NCBI GenBank assembly: GCA_958450325.1
Contig: OY288243.1
Coordinates: 33,656,678-33,720,677, forward strand
DNA length: 64,000 nt
Direction: 5' to 3'
From: Agrostemma githago
Taxonomy: Eukaryota > Streptophyta > Magnoliopsida > Caryophyllales > Caryophyllaceae
Shown here: piece after piece, positions 43,869 to 55,185 of the stretch
Numbering within the stretch: the stretch's first letter is position 1
Layout of the letters: the number at the start of each line of letters is the position of its first letter
The notes under the pieces: generated by a model
Seen by the model: the letters and a program-made list of their open reading frames with translations, nothing else
Database searches by the model: none
What the model was told of the DNA's origin: nothing
Made by a program: the position numbers and the translations under genes

Positions 43869-44719
43869 TTTTCGTCATACCCATTATCGTCGAGGAAGCA
43901 GTAGTCGGCGGTGTGTTTTCGCAGGCTGAGCATCCCACTCGTCAGCCCCACTCGCAGGCGAAATATGAGTGACATGACAATGGCGTCCGGGGCAGGTTCA
44001 CCCTGGTTCAATGAGCAATCCAACCCATCTCCACAGCCCCGTATCCGAGACTTAATCGCCGACTGTCTTTCTTCTGGGACTGATCTGGGGGTGGGTGCAG
44101 GTGTTTTCGGTGATTTGCTCAGACGCTTCTTGGCCGTTGCCTTCACAGGAGTGGTTTCAAACGTACGGGCAGATTCCAACGATTCCTTGTATTTTCCGAA
44201 TTCAATCACTTTCTGCAAAACAGTGTTCCTCATCTTGTTCGCGTCGCTCAGTATAAGGGTTGCCGTGATCTCCGCCCTGCACATATTCATGGCCGCCATT
44301 GTCCCCAAGGAGCAGTTGAACGGGGATCCGTTGTACAACATCATGTGCACCATCAGGTACACTCCACAGTCATTGGCGGAGTACCCCACTCCCTGCCATG
44401 ATAAGGGAACGTTTACCAATTTAAATGCACGGACCTTCTCACCTTTCTCCATCCCTCGTTGTACCATGAACTCCCCCATCTTATTAACCTGCAAAACAAG
44501 TTCAAACAGGATCAGTCGTTGGACACATTCCGGTCACATAATTGATTCAATATTAAATTAAAAGGGCCTGACCGCTGTCCGAGCAATGCCATAGTAAGAC
44601 AACTTTGTAAAATCTTTATCGTACAACTGGTTGTCGAGGTACTCTATTTGCCCAGAATTGAAGTTGATGCAGGCGCAACTGTAGTGACCCTCGTCACCCG
44701 TCAAGATCGGGACAAACAC
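43869..44719 (-). CDS. First Ulp1/C48 domain, catalytic residues present (segment of the large gene)
   Basis: Exons 44573-44719 and 43869-44488. The His-Asp-Cys triad is visible: DEGHYSCACINF, IEYLDNQ and NDCGVYLMVHM, with a possible oxyanion-hole Gln in LSWQGVG. A Ser/Pro/Lys-rich linker follows (KKRLSKSPKTPAPTP). The donor at 44572 (GCG|GTCAGG) is weak; the acceptor TTTTGCAG|GTTAAT is strong. The protein part upstream lies at 59,936 and beyond, on the far side of element D. Confidence 0.75.
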
Positions 44720-45442
44720 CTGCAAACAATGCGTCAGGATTATGGGTTGATAATGATGTGAGTTAATATGAACTTTGAAACAAGAACGTGAAGAATGATT
44801 AGTATTCTGAAATGAGCGTAAACAAAGTAACCAAAACAGATTGTAAGGATAGTTTGAGGATGAATAAACCGTAACCAAGGATAGTATGCTTAGTGAAGTA
44901 GACCTATACTCCAACAAAGCGGATGCTAAATCAAACACGCGATTGAAGTAGCGAGTTTAGAGCTTGTAACGCGACTAACTCTAGACTTTGTCTTGTAAGC
45001 AACAAGGACGTAAAAAGAAAGCTTAGCTTTACTCAGGTTTTTGATATGAATGTTGGATGTTTTATTCCTTCAAATAGATGGCTATATATAGCCTACAAAT
45101 GACCCTATACCCGGCTGGTTAGGGTGACAATAACAAAGCTTACACCTATGTGAACTAGGAGCTAATAACAAAGCTATGTAGACTAGGAGCTAATAACAAA
45201 GCTATGTAAACTAGGAGCTAATAACAAAGCTAAGAGAGCATTAAGGCGCGGCTTATGTGAACATGGAGCTAAAAACAAAGCTTAACAAGGAGCCATTTGG
45301 ACGTGCACACCATGTGAACACAACCAGCTTCAAACGTCCTCTTTAACTTCAGTACACTCCCCATGCTTGAATGAGTGTGAACCCAAGTTAATGCCTTCAA
45401 ATTACCTTGACTAATTGCTCCTTTAATCAGCCCACACACGAG

Positions 45443-46348
45443 CTAGTTCACCAATTGTAGTAGGTTCACTACTAAGCTGGTAGGAGGTGCTAGTGTGGCT
45501 GAACTAAGACCATTAGGAGCTAAGGTGACTTCATTGAACTCCTTAGTAGCTTCTTGATTCGGATCATCTCCTCCCCCTTGAAAAGGAATTGTCCTCAATT
45601 CTGAAATGCCATCTTCATCAAGGTAAGGAGCAAGATCTCTCACTTTGAATGTAGCATGAGCTTCATAACCATCCGGTAACTTCATCTTGCAAACATTGTT
45701 GTTTCCCTTGTATGGAACTTCTGTTTGTGGCTTCCACTTGTTCTTCCTTTTGCTTGAAAACCTCTCCTTTCTCAAGTGAACCAAAACCAAGTCACCCTCT
45801 TGGAAGAGTCTCGTTTTTCTGTTTTTATTGGACCTTCTTTTGTAGGCTTCCTTGATCCTTTCCCGAATCACTTCTCTAAAGTACAAGTCAGGACTTTTGC
45901 TAGCATCATCCGTTATGTAACAAATACTGAAGTGAGTCATTTTGGAGAATGGCAAGTACTCTCTTGGTTTGAGAGGACTCTTTGAGACATGACTTGTTAA
46001 GCTCTTGCCCACAATGTTTTGAGTACTCCCTTGTATCTTTAGCCAGAAGAAGTGTTCTTTCAACATCTCTAAGGTCCTGGTCATGCCAAAATGCCCAGCT
46101 GGGTCTCCTCCACGAGCTTCTCTAACTAGAGACTCTGAAATAGGACGCTTTGGGACACAAAGATGGTTCCCTTTAAGAAGAAGATCTCCCTGCAAAACAA
46201 ACTCATCAAAAGCACCAAGAGCACTAGCTTTGTACCCGGTGATTGCACTAGTATCCATAGCGGAGTAATCCTTCAAAGTCTTGAATCCAAGTGCTCTTAC
46301 ATCTAGGGTGGATGAGTGTGTGTAGTGACAAGATAAGGTATCAGCTAC
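45443..46348 (-). pseudogene. Element D coding piece 3: RNase H end, integrase remnant and C-terminus
   Basis: Open frame on the left of insertion G, ending in the 3' LTR. It starts at the RNase H tail (TLSCHYTHSSTLDV), has the same Cys-less integrase finger as C (KSLTSHVSKSPLKPREYLP) and the same core deletion before IRERIKEAYKRR, and ends with DEDGISELRTIPFQGGGDD. The shared breakpoints show that C and D belong to one family. Confidence 0.85.
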
Positions 46349-49300
46349 TGATGTGAGTTGATATGAACTTTGAAACAAGAATGTAAAGATGGATTAGTAT
46401 TCTGAAATGGAACGTGAATGAGTAACCAAAACAGAAAGAAAGGATAGTTTTAAGGAAGGATAAACCGTAACCAAGGATAGTATGCTAGGTGAAGTAGACC
46501 TATACTTCAACAAAGCGGTTTGCTAGATCAAACACTCGATTGAAATAGCGAGTTTAGAGCTTGTAACGCGACTCACTCTAGACTTTGTCTTGTAAACTAC
46601 AAGGACGAAACAGAAAGCTCAGCTTTACTCAAGTTTTAATATGCAAATTGGATGTCTTATTCCTTCAAAATGGCCGGCTATATATAGCCTACAAGAGCCC
46701 TTAAACCGGTTGGTTTAGGGTGACAAAAACAAAGTCTAAGCCTATTGTGAACTAGGAGCTAATTACAAAGTTGGAGTTAATAACAAGGCAATGTAAACAA
46801 GGAGCTAATAACTATGCTAAGTGAAGAGTAATCAGCCGTGGACCTCTTGTGTGAACATGGAGATGAAAACAAGGCTTGAGTAGGAGTAATGAGGCGCGGC
46901 AACAATGTGAGCATGGAGCCAAAAACAAAGCCAACAAATGAGCCTTCAAACGTGCACACCATATGAACACAATCAGCCTCAAAACACCTTCATAACTTCA
47001 GTACTCTTCCCATGTTTGATTGAGTGTGAAACCAAGTTAATGTCTTCATTTAACCGTGATTACTTGCTCCTTTATTCAGCTCAAACTCGAGCTAGCTCCA
47101 TAATTGAAGACGACTCTTTATTCGTGCTAATGTAGATGGCCTATGTTTATGTGGGAGCTAGTATTCTTTCGTTAAGCTCTATAGTACTTCCTTACTTGGA
47201 CTAGTAGCTTCTTGATTCGGATCATCTCCTCCCTCTTGACAAGGAATTGTCCTCAATTCTGAAACGTTATCTTTATCAAGGAACAGAGAAAGATCTTCTA
47301 TTAGGAATGTGGCTTGAACTCTATACTCATCCGGCAATTTTGACTTGTAAGTTTTGTGGTTACCCTTGTACGGAACTTTTAGTTGTGATTTTAACTTGTT
47401 CCTTCCTTGGTTTGGGAACCCCTCTATACTCACGTTAGCCAAAGACAAGTCACCCCTTAGGAAGAGCCTCGTACTTCTGTTTTTGTTGTGCTCTCCTTTG
47501 TAGGCCTTTCCCGTTATGTGCCCTGAATTAGAACGCCCTGGGGTGCAAGGGAGGTTTCCTTTAAAAGGAAGTTTTACCTGCAAAATAAGCTCATCAGGAG
47601 TACAAAAAGAGTTAGTCTTGTGCTCGGTAAGTACTTCAGCCTCCATGGAGTAATAGTCCTTCCAATTCTCAATTCCAATTGTGCCTGCACCCAAGGTGGT
47701 TGAAAGTGTGTTGTTACAAGACAATGTTTTATCCATGCCTTTGACCTTACCCTCTTCATACCTTAAGATCTCAGGATCTTTACTAGGCATCAAACAGGAT
47801 GGTATTCCGTTAGAGATAACAGCACCTTGTTCCTTTTGCCACTCTTCTTCGCTACCACTCTTAATCTTAATGGGTTCCTCTTTGGCGGCTTCCAACTCCT
47901 CCCCTTCTACAACAAGTACTCCCACCTCTTTATTGGCAAACATTGAAAGGCTGGGTTTTCCGACTTTGTTAGCTAACATGTTACACACACTTTGAGGGGT
48001 CATTGGTTTGAGTATAATTTTCTTTCCCCTATCATTCAATTCATACTCATTCCTCCTCCCATGGTGAACTACGTCCCTATCAAACTGCCAAGGACGGCCT
48101 AGAAGTATGTGACAAGCGTCCATAGGTATAACATCACATAGAACTTCATCAACGTAGGATCCCATGGTTAAACCAACCCTCACTTGTTTATTGACCCTTA
48201 CCTTGTTCCCGTTGTTTAACCAATGTAAGGCATAAGGGTTAGGATGATTGGTAGTAGCTAGACCTAGTTTGTCCACCATTTCAGTTGAGGCAACGTTGGT
48301 ACAACTACCTCCATCAATGATTAGACTACACCATTTGTCTTTAACTTGACACTTAGTATGGAACAGTTGGTCTCTTTGTTCAGTGTCATGTGGAATTGGG
48401 TTAGCATGTAGAGTACGTAGTACTAGGAGTGTGTCATAAGCCGGGGGTTCATAAGCCTCAAAGTCTTCTTCTTCTTCCTCCCCTCCCTCATTAACATTAA
48501 AAACAGCACCTATACATTGTTCTTCCTCCCATATCTCATCCCTAATGGTGATTACTTCTCTTAAGGTCACCACTCTTTTGTTAGGACATGCGTTTTTGTA
48601 ATGACCAAACCCTTGACATTTGAAACAACGTACCTTAGATAGACTAGTTTCAGTGGTTGTTTTGGGGGTAGACTGAGGTGGGGGTGCGGGATTATTCTTA
48701 ATCACAAGGGGTTGATTAGTATTAGTAGGATTGATTCTATTACTATCATCCGTTCGTGACCAAGTATGATTCTTACTAGACTCGCCCTCATGTCTTCCCT
48801 TCCCTTGTGCCTCAATTTTTAGACACAACCCACATAAGGTATCAAAATCAGAATAAAGACACAAATCAACCGTGACCAAGTTCTCAAACTCGTCTATGTA
48901 TTCACTAACACTCATTTTTCCTTGTACAAGGTTAGCAATCTTTTTGTATAAGGATAACTTGTGTGTAGTTGGGACATACCTCTTACGTAGTTTGCGTTTT
49001 AAGGACTCCCAAGAAGTAATCTTACCCTTTCCACTTCTGGTGCGTTGTACCTTAAGCCCTTCATACCAAAGGGAAGCCCCTTTGCTTACGTCCTTGCACC
49101 TCTCTTCGTCCTCCAAATCCTTGAAGTCAAAGAGCTTCTCCATGCTTCTTTCCCACTCCAAGTAAGCTTCAGGATCAGTACCACCGTTAAACTCAGGAAG
49201 TTCAGTTACCTTGATCTTGTCCACCGGTTCTCTCCTTGGTTGGAAGCGAGAATTCTTGGGCTAGAAGTTCTCCAATGCCTTCTTTAGTTGTTCCAGGAAG

Positions 49301-50248
49301 GTAGGATCTTCAAAGTTCAACACTCCTGCCATTCTTACGTTTGCTTGATGACCAAAGCTCTGATACCACTAATGATGTGAGTTGATATGAACTTTGAAAC
49401 AAGAATGTAAAGATGGATTAGTATTCTGAAATGGAACGTGAATGAGTAACCAAAACAGAAAGAAAGGATAGTTTTAAGGAAGGATAAACCGTAACCAAGG
49501 ATAGTATGCTAGGTGAAGTAGACCTATACTTCAACAAAGCGGTTTGCTAGATCAAACACTCGATTGAAATAGCGAGTTTAGAGCTTGTAACGCGACTCAC
49601 TCTAGACTTTGTCTTGTAAACTACAAGGACGAAACAGAAAGCTCAGCTTTACTCAAGTTTTAATATGCAAATTGGATGTCTTATTCCTTCAAAATGGCCG
49701 GCTATATATAGCCTACAAGAGCCCTTAAACCGGTTGGTTTAGGGTGACAAAAACAAAGTCTAAGCCTATTGTGAACTAGGAGCTAATTACAAAGTTGGAG
49801 TTAATAACAAGGCAATGTAAACAAGGAGCTAATAACTATGCTAAGTGAAGAGTAATCAGCCGTGGACCTCTTGTGTGAACATGGAGATGAAAACAAGGCT
49901 TGAGTAGGAGTAATGAGGCGTGGCAACAATGTGAGCATGGAGCCAAAAACAAAGCCAACAAAGGAGCCTTCAAACGTGCACACCATATGAACACAATCAG
50001 CCTCAAAACACCTTCATAACTTCAGTACTCTTTCCATGTTTGATTGAGTGTGAAACCAAGTTAATGTCTTCATTTAACCGTGATTACTTGCTCCTTTATT
50101 CAGCTCAAACTCGAGCTAGCTCCATAATTGAAGACGACTCTTTATTCGTGCTAATGTAGATGGCCTATGTTTATGTGGGAGCTAATATTCTTTCGTTAAG
50201 CTCTATATTACTTCCTTACTTGGACTAGTAGCTTCTTGATTCGGATCA
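46349..50248 (-). mobile_element. Element G: 3.9-kb non-autonomous A-family element
   Basis: LTRs of 876 bp each at 46349-47224 and 49373-50248, about five differences by eye. Target duplication GCTAC lies at 46344-46348 and 50249-50253 within element D. The Met-type primer site (minus) is 49357-49368 and the polypurine tract abuts 47225. Unlike C and D it keeps a full gag. Confidence 0.95.
47179..49332 (-). pseudogene. Element G gag-protease with large pol deletion
   Basis: ATG at 49332 (MAGVLNFEDPTFLEQ), then TAG at 49261-49263, after which the frame is open for 681 codons. Gag capsid region, CCHC knuckle (CFKCQGFGHYKNAC near 48,610) and retropepsin (IIDGGSCTNV near 48,320) are complete. 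At PSKDPEILRYEEGK it jumps to the RNase H tail, the same junction as in C and D. A further deletion removes the integrase between ITGKAYKGE and HNKNRSTRLF. The C-terminal region (DNVSELRTIP) ends in the LTR. It could supply Gag and protease if the early stop were bypassed. Confidence 0.87.
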
Positions 50249-50253
50249 GCTAC

Positions 50254-50431
50254 GACATTGTTCTTACCATCCTCATACCTTAAGACTTCATGATCTTTAC
50301 TAGGTGTCAAACCAGCTGGTAATTCATTAGGAATGACAACACCCAGTTCCTTTGGCAACTCCACGAATTGTTTCCTTCCAAACCCATTATCAATCCTAAT
50401 TGGTTCCTCTATAGTACCCATGTCAAAGACA
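50254..50431 (-). pseudogene. Element D coding piece 2: protease-RNase H junction
   Basis: Short piece of element D stranded between G (left) and E (right). It contains ELPKELGVVIPNELPAG and the deletion junction PSKDHEVLRYEDGKNNVV, as in element C. Confidence 0.85.
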
Positions 50432-51197
50432 CGTTCTGATCCGAATGAAGAGGCTAAAGAATTCAATGAAGTAACACTAGCTCCTAATAGTTCTAGTCAA
50501 TCCACATTAGCACCTCCTACCAGCCTAGTAGTGTGCCTCCTCCAAGTAATAAGTTAGCTCGTATGGGGACGAATAAAAGAGCAAAGAAGTCAAGGTAAAT
50601 TGAAGGCATTAACTTGGGTTCACACCATGGCTATGTTCACATAGTGTGCACATCCTCAAGCTTTGTTTTTGGCTCCATGTTCACACAAGGTGCCGCGGGT
50701 GATTGCTCTTGGTTAAGCTTTGTTATTAGCTCCTAGCTTTGTTATTAGCTCCATGTTCACATGGTTGTTAACTTTGTTTTTGTCACCCTAACCAGCCGGT
50801 TTAAGGGTCTCTTGTAGGCTATATATAGCTATCCATTTGAATGAATAAGGCATCCAATTTTCATATCAAAAACCTGAGTAAAGCTAAGCTTTCTTTTACG
50901 TACTTGTTGTTTACAAGACAAAGTCTAGAGTAAGTTGCGTTACAAGCTCTAAACTCGCTACTTCAATCGCATGTTTGATTTAGCACCCGCTTTGTTGGAG
51001 TATAGGTCTACTTCACTAAGCATACTATCCTTTGGTTACGGTTTATTCATCCTTAAACTGTCCCTACATTCTGTTTTGGTTACTTTGTTTACGTTCATTT
51101 CAGAATACTAATCCATCTTCATGTTCTTGTTTCAAAGTTCATCTTAACTCACATCATTAGTGGTATCAGAGCTTTGGTCATCCATTAGACGTAAAGC

Positions 51198-52168
51198 ATG
51201 GCAGGAGTTGTGAGCTTTGAAGACTCTAGTTTCTTGGAAAGCCTAAGGAGAGAATCGGTGGGCAAAATGGACGAACTTTCTAAAGTCCAATAGCGCATCT
51301 GGTCCTGAAGTCTACTTGGGAGAAAAGGAGGAAGAAGGAAAAGACTATGAGCTCCCAACGTATGGTAATGTTTTAGTACTACGTACACTTCATGCTAAAC
51401 CCATCCCACACAACACCGAACAAAGAGATCAACTCTTTCACACTAAGTGTCTAGTTAATACCAGATGGTGTAGTTTGATTATTGATGGAGGTAGTTGTAC
51501 GAATGTTGCCTCTACTGAAATGGTAACTAAGTTAGGTCTAACCACTACCAATCACCCTAGACCGTATGCATTACATTGGTTAGATGATGGAAACAAAATA
51601 AAGGTCACAAAACAAGTAAGAGTAGGTTTAACTATGGGGTCTTATGTCGATGAAGTTCTTTGTGATGTTATCCCTATGGATGCTTGTCATATACTTTTGG
51701 GGCGTCCTTGGCAGTTTGATAGGGATGTGGTACACCATGGGAGAAAAAATGAATACGAGTTGAGGGATAAGGGAAAGAAAATCATTCTAAAACCTATGAC
51801 TCTCCAAGCTGTTAGAGCTATGACCTCCAACAAAACCAAGAAGCCTAACCTTACCATCTTTGCGAGTGAGAGTGAAGTAGAACAGGTTTTACAAGGGGGG
51901 GAGCGTGTCTTTGTCATGGTGGCTAGAGAGGAACCCGTAGTAGTTGAGAATAGGCTTGGAGGAAAGCCATTTGAGGAGTTGTTACACGAGTTTAAGGATG
52001 TCTTCCCCGAGGAATTACCCGTTGGTTTACCACCTATTAGAGGTATAGAACACCAAATCGACCTCATTCCAGGAGCAGCCTTACCCAACAAGGCAGCATA
52101 TAGGTGTAATCCGGAGGAGACTAAGGAATTACAAAGGCAAATTGATGAGTTAATGAGTCGAGGGTATG
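51198..52168 (+). pseudogene. Element E gag remnant and protease
   Basis: ATG at 51198 opens MAGVVSFEDSSFLES. A one-base insertion near 51,283 (relative to element C) shifts the frame into a TAG at about 51,290. The frame from 51,316 continues with PEVYLGEKEEEGKDYE, the same gag-deletion junction as in C and D, then retropepsin (IIDGGSCTNV) and the start of the RT linker (DVFPEELPVGLPP), up to the insertion of F. Confidence 0.87.
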
Positions 52169-55100
52169 TGTAACACCCGCTATTTTTTTTCCTAAGCATT
52201 TTATTCTTTCTGTTAGGACTTCGTCTTAACTCTGTCACTTTTGGCCTCATATTTTATCATTTTACCAAGCTTTATTTTAATTTTTGAGTTTAATAATTTC
52301 TATTTTTAATTTTAAAGATTTAAAATTCTTTTAAATCCATTTATTTGGTTTCTTCGTAAACTAAGTAATTTTTCCGCGAGGAATTCTATTTCTCTCCGAA
52401 TTGACATTTTTAAGCTTGGATTTAAGTTATTCCTTTTTCCTAAAAATGTTTGAATACGTTTATGGAATATTTTCTACTAAGATATATTTTAGTTACTAAA
52501 AACAAGCCATTTATGATTTTATTACGAAGCTTCGCGAATAATTATTTTCTTACGCGAGGTTACTCGAATTACTTTGAAATGCCTTTAACTATTTTACGAT
52601 TATACTTTTTATCAACTTATAAATTATTTGAGACTGTTTTCTCACATTTTGGACCAACTAAGCTCTTGGTCACAAGTTTTATTACGTTTTATTTAGACGT
52701 TTCATTTTATCACGTTAAAACGTAATCATAAGATAAATCATTTTCATTCATTGTAGCATTTATGTCAAAACTTTTCTTACTCCCTCTCTTATCCTTTTGG
52801 CCGGCCAACTTTAGGTCTAGATACACTTTGGATGCCTCATTTTGAAACTTTAATTTCATTCTTACTCCTTTAAGTGTAGTAACCTTCATCTCCTTCTTTA
52901 CTTTACATTCATTTTTGCATCATTTTTGCATTACCAAAAATATTCATCACTTCTTTCTTCTCTCTTTTGGCCGTGTACTCCTTACCCTCCTTAGGCTGAT
53001 TTTTGCTCCATTTCAAGTCCCAATCGCATCATTTTATCGTCATAATAATCCTCTTTCCGATTCCTTCGTTAAGGTATTAATCGACGTCATTTTCGATCAA
53101 TTTTTACCCTGTTTTTTATTAGTTTTCTCATGGTATTTTCCTGCCATGATTTACGTGTTTGGTAGGATTTTTGGACGATCCCGAAGCCGACGAATATATC
53201 GTTGATTCAGACTTGGAGTAGAGGTAACGTCGATGTTACTCGGTATTTCAAGATTTTAATTGAGTATTTGCATGTATATATTTTTATATTTTATTTTGGC
53301 AATATATGTATGTCACGAATTCTGGAAAAATTTTTAAAGTTGAAATTTTGCATGTTTCGATATTTTTATCGCTTTTACGAGATTAACGATTAAATTGTTA
53401 TATTAATTTGTAAAATCGTAATAATCGGCCTAAACATGTAATATATGTTTATATTCTGGAAAAATGTTGTTTTTGATGATTTTTAGTAATTTAGTATTTT
53501 TTCTGATATTTTTGATATCGATTATTGAATTATTATCGTTTTCGAACAAAAACGATTAAAAACCGATTTTTAGTTCTAGTACTTAAACATTTTATTTTAA
53601 TCTGATTTTTGACGTGGTGAAACTTTCTGGTGAAATAGAATTTTCTGATTTTTTTCATAATTTTTCGGAATTGTTAAGTGGATGAATTAATTAATCACTT
53701 TAAATCATCGTTTATCGTTAAAACCGTGTTTGTTGTTTAAATTCTCGATTTCTGGTCTTTAGCAATTTTGAAAGTATTTAAATCTGAAACTTTAGGAGTT
53801 AAATCATCCCTTAACATACTCTAAATATATTTGTTGGTTTAATTAAATAAAGACGTTCAAGTATTTAATTTAGTATTTGCCGTAAAATCATATTTATAAT
53901 TTTATCGTCGAAACTAATAATAATTAGGGAATTTTAGCTTTATAACTTTCGAAAACACCCTAATTAGTATTATTAAATATTTTTTTTAGATGTCTCTAAT
54001 CATTTTATAACACTTGTACGATATTTTAATAATTTCATAAAATCAAATGTTCTTACTTTAATAATTAATATCGTTAAGGCCGAAAGTATTAGTTTTAAAA
54101 ATCTATATCGTTTACTAAAATGTGGCATTAGTATGAACTAATATTTTCACTACTTTGATATGATGCTATTTTTAGTAAAGTTTCTAAAAATAGAAGTTTC
54201 CTAAAATAGAAAGTTTCCTCTTTTAGAATATAAATGTTTACTTCTTTTATCCTCATATTGTTTATGATGAATACATCTTTTAAATATCGATAATGGTTTG
54301 TTTTGGAGTTATGGAATAAGGACAAGTGTGGGTTTAGAGTAATATAGTCTGGGATGTACGTTTTGCCATCAACTGTAAGGCTGGTGTGTCTTTATGGGGC
54401 GCATTGGTTGTTGAACTGAGCATGGTTTGTGTTCAGGAGAGTGTATATTTACCTTAAACTTAGATATCGCATCGTATAAGTCGCGTCGGGTTGAACTGGG
54501 TATGGTTTGTATCCAGGAGGGGTGTGCATTACTTAAGCCAGGACCTCGCTGCACGCAGTCCTGTTATGGTTGAGTTGCCTAGTTAGAGACCAAAGTCTAA
54601 TTTGTTTTGACTAAGTTCTCGAAACTAGTTTTTAGTATTATCCTAGTGAAAGTCTAGATTCTACATTAATCCTATCCATAACGCCATTTTGATTATTTTA
54701 TTTATTATCGATATAAATTGGCGCAGGTCGGCAAATATCTTTATGTGTCTTCGGAAACCCCTTTTGAATAATTTGTTCGACGCTAAACCTTATTTTAATA
54801 TGATGTTTTACTATTTTCCATTTTTACTATTTTTCCTATATTAGTAATTACTGTTTTAAAATCCTGTTATACGGCTGGGAGAACGTTGACGTTGCTCCCC
54901 ACTGATTGTGGCTGTTATGTTTTAACATGGCAGGTATACGTGTTTATTTTCCGGTGGGTGTGGGCTAGCGAGCAGTCTTGGATCCTGCTGATCTTTTAAT
55001 AATCATGTTTTAAGGATTGTTTAACCTCTTTATGGATTGTTTTAAATTTTAGCCATTTTTATGTATGGCGCATGTTTGACTTTACCAATTTAATTTATTA

Positions 55101-55180
55101 AGACATAGTTCTGTGTGTTTTAATCCCGACTCTACAGTGTTTCCGCCACTGTATCGCGCTAGAATTTTTAGGGGATTACA
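52169..55180. mobile_element. Element F: 3.0-kb solo LTR
   Basis: Begins TGTAACACCCGC and ends GGGGATTACA, so its ends are inverted TGTAA/TTACA. Flanked by target duplication GTATG at 52164-52168 and 55181-55185 in element E. AT-rich with no gag or pol coding sequence and no internal primer site, which fits a solo LTR left by recombination. The TGTAACACCC start and ~3-kb length recall Tekay/Del-type gypsy LTRs. Strand assignment is not secure. Confidence 0.85.
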
Positions 55181-55185
55181 GTATG

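Noticed and set aside
44558..44938. 126-codon ORF joining LTR sequence to the first C48 domain
   Set aside because: The first part is element D LTR read by chance. The true exon begins at 44719 after a TTTGCAG acceptor.
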